A stretch of 64,000 bases of DNA from Acidimicrobiales bacterium. Its GTDB lineage: Bacteria > Actinomycetota > Acidimicrobiia > Acidimicrobiales > MedAcidi-G1. The DNA lies in NCBI GenBank assembly GCA_028823445.1, contig JAPKBH010000005.1, positions 1 to 64,000 on the forward strand. The letters are read 5' to 3'. Under the pieces are notes generated by a model that was given only the letters and a program-made list of their open reading frames with translations, had not been told where the DNA came from and searched no databases. Positions 18,122 to 27,293 of the stretch are shown here, one piece after another; the stretch's first letter is position 1; each line of letters begins with the position of its first letter. Position numbers and translations under genes: made by a program.

Positions 18122-19477
18122 ATGCGCCACTTTTTTACTGTTGTTGTTTCGCTGGCCTTGGTGGCAGGCGCTTGTGGGAGTTCCGAGCCGGAGCTAAGCC
18201 CTGAGGCATTGCGGGATGAGTTTGCTGGCGATTTTTCGGACAGTACTCCCATAGTGGGCAGCCTCTCGTTCGATGAGTTGGGGTGTTTGGCGGATGCTTT
18301 GTTGGTTTCTGAAACACCAGAAACGGTTATTCGTTTAGGCCAAGATGGTCCGACACCGGCGCAGGCCTCGCTGGTGGTGGATGCATTAAGTACCTGTGCT
18401 TTGGTGCCTACGGTTTTTCTTGCGGGGGCTGCAGATCTTGAGGTTGAGCCGCAGTGTTTCTTAGAAGGAATCGAGCCTGATTCGTTAGAACCGTTACTGG
18501 TGACGGGTTTGGTTTCTTCGGGCGACGGAGAGGTTTCGGTAGGGCAATTGGATGATTCTTTGCTCGCTAATTTGGTGCGCTGCACTCTGGTAGAGGACTT
18601 ATTGGCTGAGGTCGGGGGGGAGCTTTCTTCGGTGTGCCAAGCGGTAACTCAGGCGGCGACTGAGGTGACGTTAGAAACGTTGCAGGGTGCAGAAAATGAA
18701 GGAGCACTTTTATTGTCGGGGCAACTTTTTGCGGCGGCTCGCGGGTTTTTACTTTTGGTCCCGGCTTTGGATGACTCTTGGCCGGGGGTTGCACAGCGTT
18801 TGGCAGAAAGTAGCCAAAGGGGGGCGATTCTTTTTGCTCAGGCCGCACAAAATAGTGCTGCTGGTTTGGCTGTTTTAACGGGGCTAAGCGATTTTGGTTT
18901 AAGCGTCTCTGCGCAGCGTGAATCTTTACAACAGTCGAGTACGGAGTTGCAGGAGTATTTGTTGGCTGATTGTGGCAAAACGGTCAAGGCGGTGTTTTCT
19001 GTTTTTGACGAGTTACTTGAATCTGCCCCGCTGGTGGAGGCCTCTCAAGCCCCACTGCCTGACGTTCCTTTATGGTTTTGTACGGGTCTACGCCAAGAGT
19101 CGCTAACTGCGTCTTCGGCGATTAACGCGGTTGGTTTAGAAAATGAGGAAGTTAGCGGTGCGTTGTTGGCAGCGTCGGTGGTGGCTACGGAAAAATTGTT
19201 GCAGTGGGTAGCGGCTGAGGTGCCTGAAGAACTTGAGGTGGCCGCTCAACAGGTGGCGGCTCTTTATACGCATCTTGTGCAAACGGTAAACAGCGGCCAA
19301 GCCCAGGAAGCCGATTTGGTGGAAGTGGAGGGTTGGCTCGCGGCTGCTCTTTTTGATTTTGCGGAAACGGATCTCGTTACTTTGTCGGCGTCGGCAGCCA
19401 CTTTGGTTGAGTGGACCGAGGAGAGTTGTGGAGCGCAGCCTTTGTTGGCGGCGGTTGCTGGGCTGGTTATTGAGTAG
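18122..19477 (+). CDS. Predicted secreted lipoprotein of unknown function
   Basis: 451 residues. The N-terminus MRHFFTVVVSLALVAGAC is a lipoprotein signal with lipobox LVAGAC (Cys18). The rest is acidic, helical and rich in Ala, Leu, Glu and Ser. The early part contains evenly spaced cysteines and segments of the form DELGCLADALL and LLANLVRCTLVEDLL, which suggests a repeated helical unit. I do not recognise a family. It is probably anchored to the outer face of the membrane. It sits between lysC and asd on the same strand, an odd place for a surface protein. Confidence 0.7.
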   Translation: MRHFFTVVVSLALVAGACGSSEPELSPEALRDEFAGDFSDSTPIVGSLSFDELGCLADALLVSETPETVIRLGQDGPTPAQASLVVDALSTCALVPTVFLAGAADLEVEPQCFLEGIEPDSLEPLLVTGLVSSGDGEVSVGQLDDSLLANLVRCTLVEDLLAEVGGELSSVCQAVTQAATEVTLETLQGAENEGALLLSGQLFAAARGFLLLVPALDDSWPGVAQRLAESSQRGAILFAQAAQNSAAGLAVLTGLSDFGLSVSAQRESLQQSSTELQEYLLADCGKTVKAVFSVFDELLESAPLVEASQAPLPDVPLWFCTGLRQESLTASSAINAVGLENEEVSGALLAASVVATEKLLQWVAAEVPEELEVAAQQVAALYTHLVQTVNSGQAQEADLVEVEGWLAAALFDFAETDLVTLSASAATLVEWTEESCGAQPLLAAVAGLVIE

Positions 19478-19500
19478 TAACGAAATAATGTTTTCGGTGA

Positions 19501-20571
<1,071 letters not shown>

Positions 20572-20582
20572 TCAAAAGTCCA

Positions 20583-20607
20583 TTACACGGGGACAGTCCC
20601 CATGTAA
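20583..20607. repeat. Palindromic element, GGGGACAGTCCCC type, copy 1
   Basis: A hairpin-forming stretch with core CGGGGACAGTCCCC flanked by TTACA and TGTAA. It begins 11 bp after the asd stop and is followed by a second element with the same 14-nt core. Such elements are often dispersed in bacterial genomes (REP-like); only this pair is seen in the window. Confidence 0.6.
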
Positions 20608-20615
20608 CGGATTCG

Positions 20616-20638
20616 TGCTACGGGGACAGTCCCCAGCA
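20616..20638. repeat. Palindromic element, GGGGACAGTCCCC type, copy 2
   Basis: Same core CGGGGACAGTCCCC as the neighbouring copy, here flanked by TGCT and AGCA, so each copy has its own pairing ends. The compensating flanks suggest selection on the hairpin. The two copies lie between the convergent ends of asd and the MazG-like gene, so a bidirectional transcription end is possible. Confidence 0.6.
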
Positions 20639-20655
20639 TCATGAACTTTTTTGTT

Positions 20656-20907
20656 TTATGGCGGGTCGGTGACGTAGCGTTGGAGGGCTTCTTCTAAGGA
20701 GAGGTCAAGTTGGTTGGCCAAACTGGCGACCCAAGCCAACACGTCGCCCAGTTCGTGGAGTTGTTGTTCGGGGGTCCCTTTGCGTACCGCTTGGGCCAGT
20801 TCGCCTACCTCTTCACATAGCCAGGCCACGGTGGGGGCCATACCGCGGTCTCGGTCAGCTTCGCCGTAAAGGTTTTCCATGAGGTCTTGGAGTTGTTGGA
20901 GTTCCAC
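20656..20907 (-). CDS. MazG-like nucleotide pyrophosphohydrolase
   Basis: 83 residues from GTG 20907. The MazG-type metal-binding helices are visible: WLCEEVGELAQAVRKG (EExxE) and HELGDVLAWVASLANQ (ExxD). The length fits the short, single-domain family members that hydrolyse non-canonical or house-cleaning NTPs. The frame is open back to 21114, but that part overlaps the divergent gene at 20961 and shows no family similarity, so the short form is chosen. No Shine-Dalgarno sequence is clear; ATG 20880 is also possible but would shorten the first helix. Confidence 0.75.
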   Translation of the reverse strand: MELQQLQDLMENLYGEADRDRGMAPTVAWLCEEVGELAQAVRKGTPEQQLHELGDVLAWVASLANQLDLSLEEALQRYVTDPP

Positions 20908-20960
20908 AAGAAGCGACCGTAGCGCATAATTTGGTAAGTATCCCCGTTTAAAGGGCGCTG

Positions 20961-21281
20961 GTGATCCAAACTTTGGATGTGTTAAGCGACGATCAAGCCA
21001 CCAATGTGTTGCGGGCTTTAGATGCTTTAGATGAACTTGAGGCCGCTGCCTTGAAGTTGGTACGGGCCGAGTTGGCTTGTGGCCCGGTGATTGATGGTTT
21101 GATCGCTGACCCACTTACCGAGGGGTCACGCCTTGACTTGCTTTGCCTTGCCGACACGCTGGCTACAGATTTATTGTCGGTAATGGGTCGCCGTGAGACG
21201 GTGGCTCGACTTTTAGATAAAGCCCCTGGGTCGTCTGCTCGAGACGCCCTCACGCGCCATCTCGCTCGCGGCACCGTTTAA
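20961..21281 (+). CDS. Hypothetical protein, small and helical
   Basis: 106 residues, no transmembrane segment. It is rich in Ala, Leu and Asp/Glu, with a predicted all-helical content (for example DQATNVLRALDALDELEAAALKLV). I do not recognise a family. GTG 20961 is the likely start. The gene is divergent from the MazG-like gene over about 53 bp, which must hold both promoters, and it ends 29 bp before a 43-bp perfect palindrome. Confidence 0.6.
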   Translation: MIQTLDVLSDDQATNVLRALDALDELEAAALKLVRAELACGPVIDGLIADPLTEGSRLDLLCLADTLATDLLSVMGRRETVARLLDKAPGSSARDALTRHLARGTV

Positions 21282-21310
21282 CTTTCTCAGTATTTGATTA
21301 AAGCTCTAAC

Positions 21311-21353
21311 GAAACCAAGACACGTGGGGTCAGACCCCACGTGTCTTGGTTTC
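21311..21353. repeat. 43-bp perfect palindrome with GGGGTCAGACCCC core
   Basis: Two 21-bp arms (left arm begins GAAACCAAGACACGTGGGG) are exact reverse complements around a single central A. The core GGGGTCAGACCCC has the same architecture as the GGGGACAGTCCCC elements at 20.6 kb, with two bases swapped. It lies between the convergent ends of the 20961 gene and the DMT transporter gene. A transcript would form a very stable hairpin. Confidence 0.85.
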
Positions 21354-21392
21354 TGAAGTTTGGGTTTCTGAAGTTTGGGTTTCTGAAGTTTG
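21348..21392. repeat. Tandem repeat, three copies of a 15-bp unit
   Basis: The unit GGTTTCTGAAGTTTG is repeated three times without change, with a partial fourth. It begins inside the right arm of the 43-bp palindrome and ends 3 bp before the stop codon of the DMT gene. Exact copies point to recent slippage or duplication. Confidence 0.85.
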
Positions 21393-21395
21393 GGT

Positions 21396-22295
21396 TTAGC
21401 GGTGGGGGTCTGGCTCGGGAGCCATTTCGGCGGCGGGGCCGGTGATGCCGTAGGTAACGGCCGCGATAACGACTAATGCACCCAGCACGGTGGTGGTGGT
21501 TGGTGGTTCGTCAAAGAAAATCCATACCCATGCGGTAGCGCACACTGTTTCAACCGGGGTGAAGAGGCTGACCTCGGCAGCTGGGGCGTGTTGGGTGGCG
21601 CTGGCTAACAAAAAGCGTGCCAGGGGCCCAAAAAAAGCGCCCATGATCAAGGTGGCCCATAAAGCGTCAACGTCCATAGTAAAAGGTTGGGCTGGAATGG
21701 CGGTGATGAGGGCGATAGAAACGGCTGCCGAAAGCACCACCAAAATACGAGGGAGGTTGGGGTGACGGCGCCAAATGGTGAGGTTCACGGAGAAACCGGT
21801 AATTGCTACCAAGGCCAGTAGGTCACCTCCGACCCCTCCTTTAGCCATGGCTCCGCCGACGATGACAATGATGCCCACGGTGGTGAGGCCAATTGATCGC
21901 CAGGTACGGGCGGTGGCGCGTTCGTTAATGGCGAGGCGGGCAATGACGGCAGCCAAAATGGGTGCGGCGGCGATGATAGCCACCACGTTGGCTGCGGCGG
22001 TCAGGGTGACGGCCATCATGAAAGCGGTGGTGCTTAGGGCGCTTAAGAGGCCAGTAACCACGAGCAAACGTCCGTATTTGCGGATTTCGTTTACTAGTTG
22101 GTTGCCATATTTTTTTCGGGCAATGAAAGCGATAATCGGGGTGGACCACACGCCGACCATGAATGAAATGGTCCAACCACTTGAGGGTTGAGCTACCCGC
22201 ACGAGCAGCGAGTCGGTAGAAACTAAAAACATTCCGGTGGCGGCCATTAGTAGCCCAAGGTTGCGGCCTGGCTGGGGAAGGGTAAAGCGTTTCAT
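21396..22295 (-). CDS. EamA/DMT-superfamily transporter
   Basis: 299 residues with about ten hydrophobic helices in two EamA repeats. LTAAANVVAIIAAAPILAAVIARL is the end of repeat one and EVSLFTPVETVCATAWVWIFFDEPP the same region of repeat two. Probably a metabolite exporter in the inner membrane; substrate unknown. It is not closely similar to the DMT protein at 2.7 kb. ATG 22295 is chosen since the frame upstream (to 22766) lies within the divergent gene at 22341. Only 45 bp separate the two starts. Confidence 0.82.
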   Translation of the reverse strand: MKRFTLPQPGRNLGLLMAATGMFLVSTDSLLVRVAQPSSGWTISFMVGVWSTPIIAFIARKKYGNQLVNEIRKYGRLLVVTGLLSALSTTAFMMAVTLTAAANVVAIIAAAPILAAVIARLAINERATARTWRSIGLTTVGIIVIVGGAMAKGGVGGDLLALVAITGFSVNLTIWRRHPNLPRILVVLSAAVSIALITAIPAQPFTMDVDALWATLIMGAFFGPLARFLLASATQHAPAAEVSLFTPVETVCATAWVWIFFDEPPTTTTVLGALVVIAAVTYGITGPAAEMAPEPDPHR

Positions 22296-22340
22296 CGGCC
22301 GGACTCTAGTTGCCGTGAAGTGATTGCCTAGGGTTGGCCT

Positions 22341-23159
22341 ATGGTAGAAAATCCAAGTTACGGACAAGTCGACAGCAACTACACCCGCCGGTTGGCTACT
22401 ACGCCTAGTCCAGAAGATGGCCCGGTGTGGATGCTCAACTTGATGAAATATCGTCCGGTGGCCGAATATGCCGATGGGCGCCAAACAGAGATAAGCGGAG
22501 AAAAAGCCGACAATCTTTATTCTCCCTTTGAAGCGTTGGCTGGGGTGGGCGCCGAGGTGGTCTTTTTTGCTGATGTAGAGACCCAACTTTTGGGTGACGA
22601 AACAACATGGGACCGGGTAGGGCTTGTTCGTTACCCCACTCGGCGGGCTTTTATTGATATGCAGGACCGGCCAGATTTTAAAGAAAAGCATGTGCACAAA
22701 GAAGCCGGTATGGAAAAAACCATCGTCTTGGGGCTTCAACCCATTGATGACCCCACGCTGAGGCAAGGTTCAATAGTGGCCCCGAACTGGAGTGATGCAC
22801 CTAACCCGCCGACCGAAGAAGACCCTTCGGTAGTGGTGTTGCATGTGATTCGTTTTCATGATGGTCAAGCCGATGATGAGATGGTCAAATATCAGAATGG
22901 AGCAACCTCGGTGGCTACGGAACAAGGGTTCCATATTTCTGGTTGGTTTGGGGTGGAGGGCACGGTGGTGGGTGACGGCCGTCCTTGGCATCAGGCGCGT
23001 TTTAATGCTTTTCCGAGCAAAAAAGCGTTCATGGAAGTGGTGTTTGACCCTGACAGGCTAGCTGCTCAAAAAGAGCACCGGGAAACCGCTATTGCCGATA
23101 CCTACACCATGATTCTGCGCCCGCGTTTTGACCATATTTTCGCATCAGTTCACGATTAA
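22341..23159 (+). CDS. DUF1330-like protein, probable tandem ferredoxin-fold domains
   Basis: 272 residues in two related halves. Each has a WMLNLMKYRP / VVVLHVIRFHDG strand followed by a Y-A/Q-x-G region, a VGAEVVFFADVE or GFHISGWFGVEGTVVG strand, and an RYPTRRAFIDMQDRPDF or RFNAFPSKKAFMEVVFDPD segment. This is the pattern of the DUF1330 dimeric alpha-beta barrel, fused here as a tandem pair. No catalytic residues can be assigned. It lies 24 bp upstream of the sulfatase on the same strand and may share its transcript. Confidence 0.7.
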   Translation: MVENPSYGQVDSNYTRRLATTPSPEDGPVWMLNLMKYRPVAEYADGRQTEISGEKADNLYSPFEALAGVGAEVVFFADVETQLLGDETTWDRVGLVRYPTRRAFIDMQDRPDFKEKHVHKEAGMEKTIVLGLQPIDDPTLRQGSIVAPNWSDAPNPPTEEDPSVVVLHVIRFHDGQADDEMVKYQNGATSVATEQGFHISGWFGVEGTVVGDGRPWHQARFNAFPSKKAFMEVVFDPDRLAAQKEHRETAIADTYTMILRPRFDHIFASVHD

Positions 23160-23183
23160 CCCGCCTGTGTCAAACTGCCCGGC

Positions 23184-24665
23184 ATGACGCACCGCCCGAA
23201 TGTTTTGTTGGTTACCTTGGACCAATGGCGGGGGGACTGTCTTTCGGCGGCTGGCCACCCCATGGTGCAAACGCCAAATCTGGATGCATTTGCGGCTCAG
23301 GGGGTTCGTTTTAATGCGCACTATGTGCAAGCGTCACCGTGTGGGCCTAGTCGGGCCTCGTTACTGACCGGCACTTATCAGCACACCAATCGAGTGGTCT
23401 TTAACGGCACTCCGTTGGCGGCTGATTTTACCAACGTGGCTTTAGAGGCTCGGGCTGGTGGGTATGACCCGCAGTTGTTTGGTTACACCGATATCACGGT
23501 GGACCCCCGCACGGTGCCTGATGATGACCCGAGTTTGTTGACTTATGAGGGGCCGTTGCCGGGGTTTACGGTGGCTTTGGACCTCCGGGATGATCGCGAG
23601 GCGTGGTATCAATGGCTCGAAGAACGCGGCCACGACATTTCTGATCGGGAGCGTTTTCTGCGGCCCAGCGAAGGCGAAGAAATACCCGAGGGTCGTGGCT
23701 CTAGTTGGCCACCGACGGTGTTTAGTGCAGATGAGACAGAAACTGCTTTTGTGGTGGACAAGTTCATTGAGGCGTTACAAGAATTACCTGAGCCGTGGTT
23801 TGTGCATGTCTCGATTTATCGGCCCCATCCGCCGTGGACGGTGCCGGCGCCTTATAACGAATGGCATGACCCTGCTGAGGTGCCTGAGGCGCTGCCGGTG
23901 GGCGATTTGAATCATCCTTTTCTTGAAGAATTACAGGAATGGAAATTTGGTGGTGATGCCAAAGGTGACCGAGAGCGTCGGCAAGTACAGGCCACCTATT
24001 ACGCCATGATCGCTGAGGTGGATCATCAAATGGGCCGGCTTTTTGCTGCGGTGCAACCGGTGGAGGACCACACTGTGGTGGCGGTGACTTCAGATCACGG
24101 TGAACTACTGGGTGACCATGGCTTGTTTTCTAAATTGGGTTTTCATGACCAAGCGTTTCATGTGCCGTTGCTGGTGCGCACCCCCGGAGTGAACCCACAA
24201 GCCGGTTTAGTGGTCAACCAGTTCACCGAAAATGTGGACATCATGCCTACTTTGTTGGATTTGGCCGGCCTGCCGACCCCCAGTCAGTGCCAGGGCCGTT
24301 CGTTGCGCCCATTTCTCGAAGACGGCACGGCGCAAGGCTGGCGTACTTCGACCCACTGGGAATTTGATTTTCGGGTGTTCGCCCGCCAAGTTGGTTTGCC
24401 ACTTGAGGAATGTCACCTCATGGTGGAACGCACGCATAATCAAAAGGTGGTGTCGTTTGGCGGTTACCCCAGCCTCTTTTTTGACCTCACGGCCGACCCG
24501 GGCGAACAACACCCTTTGCTTGCGCACCCGGGGTTAAGCCAGGCGGAGGCCTCGTTGGCGGCTTGGCGTCCAGACCCTGTGCTCAGCGAGCTGGTAAACC
24601 GTTTGGCCACCCCACGCGGCATGATCACCTTGCGGGGCCCTGAAGGCGATTTACCCGATCTTTAA
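23184..24665 (+). CDS. Type I sulfatase (arylsulfatase / phosphonate monoester hydrolase-like)
   Basis: 493 residues. The formylglycine-modification motif CGPSRASLLTG has its cysteine at C53 in the order C-x-P-S-R. Metal-binding parts are VTLDQWRGD at the N-terminus and TSDHGELLGDHGLFSK in the second half. The enzyme hydrolyses sulfate or related esters once a formylglycine-generating enzyme has modified C53. There is no signal peptide, so it is probably cytoplasmic. The QWRGD opening is shared with phosphonate monoester hydrolases, so the substrate is open. Its end overlaps the convergent tdh remnant by 15 bp. Confidence 0.87.
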   Translation: MTHRPNVLLVTLDQWRGDCLSAAGHPMVQTPNLDAFAAQGVRFNAHYVQASPCGPSRASLLTGTYQHTNRVVFNGTPLAADFTNVALEARAGGYDPQLFGYTDITVDPRTVPDDDPSLLTYEGPLPGFTVALDLRDDREAWYQWLEERGHDISDRERFLRPSEGEEIPEGRGSSWPPTVFSADETETAFVVDKFIEALQELPEPWFVHVSIYRPHPPWTVPAPYNEWHDPAEVPEALPVGDLNHPFLEELQEWKFGGDAKGDRERRQVQATYYAMIAEVDHQMGRLFAAVQPVEDHTVVAVTSDHGELLGDHGLFSKLGFHDQAFHVPLLVRTPGVNPQAGLVVNQFTENVDIMPTLLDLAGLPTPSQCQGRSLRPFLEDGTAQGWRTSTHWEFDFRVFARQVGLPLEECHLMVERTHNQKVVSFGGYPSLFFDLTADPGEQHPLLAHPGLSQAEASLAAWRPDPVLSELVNRLATPRGMITLRGPEGDLPDL

Positions 24666-24944
24666 AAGTATTTTGCTGGCTTGCCCAGATTCCAAAGTGG
24701 CGAAAGCCTTTTGGTAGTCGTCAAGGGCAAAACGGTGGCTGATAACCGGGGAAACATCAAGACCTGAGTTGAGCATGGCCACGGCTTTGTACCAGGTGTC
24801 AAACATTTCTCGCCCGTAGATGCCTTTGAGAGTGAGGTCTTTGAAAATAATTTGGTTGAAGTCCACGGTGGCTGGTTGGCCAAAAAGCCCCAACAGGCCG
24901 ACCTGGCCGCCGTGAAGGGTGTGTTGTATGAGGTCAGAGAGCAC
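24651..24944 (-). pseudogene. Remnant of L-threonine 3-dehydrogenase (C-terminal quarter)
   Basis: 97 codons matching the C-terminus of zinc-dependent threonine 3-dehydrogenase: HGGQVGLLGLFGQPATVDFNQ, IIFKDLTLKGIYGREMFDTWYK, and SGLDVSPVISHRFALDDYQKAF. The family is about 340 residues. The catalytic zinc ligands and most of the NAD-binding domain are missing, and an in-frame TAA lies just upstream of about 24956. The upstream sequence belongs to another gene. The body reads without stops, so the truncation may be recent. No ribosome site or mobile element is visible. Confidence 0.8.
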
Positions 24945-24976
24945 TACCAGTCGGCGCCCTTACCTCTGTTGGTGAG

Positions 24977-25354
24977 TTACGAAGCGACCGGTTCGGTGGT
25001 TAGCAAACGGCGTAAGGCCAGGGGGTCGATGGGCTTGACTTGCCATTGGTCTGCTTCGGCTTGTTTGGCCAAGAACACGTCGGCCTCTCGGTCGAGTAGC
25101 AGCACCACCCGTTGAGTGGGGATACGCCCTGCCCGACCCTCTAAGCGAAGGTCTAAGCAAGTGGCCATACCGCCCATGTTGCCGATTTGTAGGTCCAGTA
25201 CCACGACCGCTGGGTCGTGTTCAATGACTGCAGCCCGCACGTCGGCTCCGGCTCGTACTCTCAACACTCGGTACGTGCCCCCGACGGCGGCATCAACTTC
25301 GCGGTGAATGTGGTCGGCCTCGGTGGCCAATAAAAGTACAGATTGAGCGCCCAT
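24977..25354 (-). CDS. Stand-alone receiver-like protein (degenerate response regulator)
   Basis: 125 residues with the fold pattern of a CheY receiver: the third strand VVVLDLQIGNMGG carries the possible phosphoacceptor D54 and a late lysine is in WQVKPIDPLALRRLL. The usual acidic pair after strand one is replaced by TEAD, so magnesium binding and phosphorylation are doubtful. No output domain is attached. It lies next to a STAS protein on the other strand; a link to a phospho-signalling network is possible but not shown. Confidence 0.65.
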   Translation of the reverse strand: MGAQSVLLLATEADHIHREVDAAVGGTYRVLRVRAGADVRAAVIEHDPAVVVLDLQIGNMGGMATCLDLRLEGRAGRIPTQRVVLLLDREADVFLAKQAEADQWQVKPIDPLALRRLLTTEPVAS

Positions 25355-25464
25355 AAAAAAGAGGATAACGGGCGAAAATGGGCGCAGTTGCTTCGCGCGG
25401 TGTGCATTGGTCGTTAATGGTCTACGATCCCCTTAGCAACAGCGTCTAAGAGTAGGAGACCCCG

Positions 25465-25812
25465 GTGCTTGAAATTAATGTTGAACACCATGATGGTTAC
25501 GTTTCGTGTCGCCCGGTAGGCGAACTTGATGCTTACACGGTGGCGCAATTTCGTGAGGCCCTCACCGAGTTGGCGGAGTACCGCTTTATTTTGATCGAAC
25601 TGTCCGACGTTCCGTTTATGGACTCGGCCGGCCTGGGAGCGCTTATCGGTGGTATTCGCCGGGCTCGCGACAATGACGGCGATGTGGCCGTGGCTTGCAA
25701 CCGAGAGGCTTTAACCCGTCTTTTGCACACCACCGGCTTTGACCGCATTGTGCCAGTGTGTGAAACCGTTGAAGAAGCGGTGGTAGCTCTCATCGATTCT
25801 GCTGACCAATAA
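25465..25812 (+). CDS. STAS-domain anti-sigma factor antagonist (SpoIIAA/RsbV-like)
   Basis: 115 residues covering one STAS domain. VGELDAYTVAQFREALTEL and FMDSAGLGALIGGIRRARD are the characteristic strand-helix pieces; the phosphorylatable serine is in DSAGLG. These proteins release sigma factors by binding the kinase/anti-sigma partner when unphosphorylated. GTG 25465 has an AGGAG site seven bases upstream. An RsbW-like kinase is at 48 kb, not next to it. Confidence 0.88.
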   Translation: MLEINVEHHDGYVSCRPVGELDAYTVAQFREALTELAEYRFILIELSDVPFMDSAGLGALIGGIRRARDNDGDVAVACNREALTRLLHTTGFDRIVPVCETVEEAVVALIDSADQ

Positions 25813-25876
25813 GCCGGGCTCATTGTTTATCGCCGTACGCTGGTAGGTACTAGCTCGCCGCACTCTTGAGGTTTTT

Positions 25877-27211
25877 GTGACTCGTTCTTTACGTCTTTTT
25901 ATTGTTTCGTTACTGGCTATAGCCGGTACTTGGATTTTAGTTGGTCCGGCGCTGGCCCATAGCGAACACGAAGGCACCGAAGCACATGAACAGGTACCGT
26001 TTAATGATTTAACTAACGATCAACCCATGGTGGTTGATGTGGTTGAGCTCAGCGGTTTAATCGACCCAGTAATGGTCAACATGATGGCCGACACCTTGGC
26101 CAATGTGGATCCGACAAAAGTTTTAGCGGTTATTTTTCAAGTAAACAGCACCGGTTCGGTGGTTAGTAACGCCGATCTTTACGAGTTGGTGGTCCGCATT
26201 TCTGAAGCCAAGGTGCCCATTTCTTTTTGGGTCGGGCCTTCGGGAAGTCGAGCAACGGGCCCCATGGCACAACTGGCTGGTTTAGCCGATGATGTAGGCA
26301 TTGCCCCCGGGGCGCGTTTGGGCGCTTTGGGCCCTTCAATATTGCCTGAAGGATGGGCAGAAACGCCCTTTGGGTTGCCGCTGGATACTGATTTGGTTAC
26401 CGACACCGTGGGTTATGACGAGGCGGCCGAACGTGGTATTGCCCGGTTGTCGCCGGTGCTTTTGGCCCAGTTGGTCGGCATTGAGGGTTTTGAGGTTATT
26501 ACCGATGAGACAGTGAGCCCACCCACCCTGGAGCCAGTGACCCATACGCGTTTTCATAAACTTGATGTGGTGAGCGAGTTTTTCCACACGGTGGCGAGCC
26601 CGGCCGTGGCCTACCTGTTGCTGCTCATCGGCATGGGCTTGCTAGTTTTTGAGTTATTTACGGCAGGCGTCGGCGTGGCTGGTGTTTTAGGGGCCGGTTG
26701 TTTCCTTTTAAGTACTTATGGCTTGGGCGTGTTGCCTACCCGTTGGTGGGGGCTAGCGCTTTTGGTGGTGGCCTTTTTGGGTTACGCCATCGATATTCAA
26801 ACCGGGGTGCCGCGGGCCTGGACGATTATTGGCACCGGAGCTTTAGTGTTTGGGTCGCTGTTTCTCTTCGACGGCACACCGATTTCCTGGATCACCTTGC
26901 TGTTTGGCATCGTTGGTACTGCCGTGGCTATGTCCGCTGGTATGCCCGCCATGGTGCGTACTCGTTTTTCTACTCCCACCATTGGTCGAGAGTGGATGAT
27001 TGGTGAAATGGGCGAAGCCGTTGAAGCGCTGGGCCCTAACGGGACGGTGACGGTGCGTGATGCGGTCTGGCGGGCTCGCACAAACCGGGCAACCCCTATA
27101 CCAGTGGGTGCCCCCATTCGGGTTATCGGCATTGAAGGTCTTTGGTTAGAGGTTGAGCCTGAAGAAGGTGGCGCTCAAGATCACCGTGAGCGGTCAAAAA
27201 ACACTCAGTAG
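25877..27211 (+). CDS. NfeD-family membrane protein with ClpP-like periplasmic domain
   Basis: 444 residues. A signal peptide (about 1-28, ending GPALAHS) is followed by a ClpP/crotonase-like domain, residues 50-220, then four or five transmembrane helices at about 240-340 and a C-terminal OB-fold (MGEAVEALGPNGTVTVRDAVWRA). NfeD proteases partner with SPFH/stomatin proteins at the membrane. The canonical serine in ARAASAG is absent: the aligned segment reads GSRATGPMAQ. The later APGARLGALGP region is present. It may be a non-catalytic member or use another residue. Start GTG 25877 follows the STAS gene by 64 bp. Confidence 0.8.
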   Translation: MTRSLRLFIVSLLAIAGTWILVGPALAHSEHEGTEAHEQVPFNDLTNDQPMVVDVVELSGLIDPVMVNMMADTLANVDPTKVLAVIFQVNSTGSVVSNADLYELVVRISEAKVPISFWVGPSGSRATGPMAQLAGLADDVGIAPGARLGALGPSILPEGWAETPFGLPLDTDLVTDTVGYDEAAERGIARLSPVLLAQLVGIEGFEVITDETVSPPTLEPVTHTRFHKLDVVSEFFHTVASPAVAYLLLLIGMGLLVFELFTAGVGVAGVLGAGCFLLSTYGLGVLPTRWWGLALLVVAFLGYAIDIQTGVPRAWTIIGTGALVFGSLFLFDGTPISWITLLFGIVGTAVAMSAGMPAMVRTRFSTPTIGREWMIGEMGEAVEALGPNGTVTVRDAVWRARTNRATPIPVGAPIRVIGIEGLWLEVEPEEGGAQDHRERSKNTQ

Positions 27212-27240
27212 TCGCATCAAGTGATTTTTTAGTATTTTTC

Positions 27241-27269
27241 TTGATTATTGGTGGTGAGTGCTTTAGTTT
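27241..27269 (+). promoter_or_regulatory. Candidate promoter of the WhiB gene
   Basis: TTGATT and TAGTTT are spaced by 17 bp, with the -10 ending 24 bp before the start codon of the WhiB gene. The fit to a sigma-70 type promoter is moderate; this is by eye only. Confidence 0.4.
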
Positions 27270-27293
27270 TCTTTCCGGCGAAAGGAACTTCCT

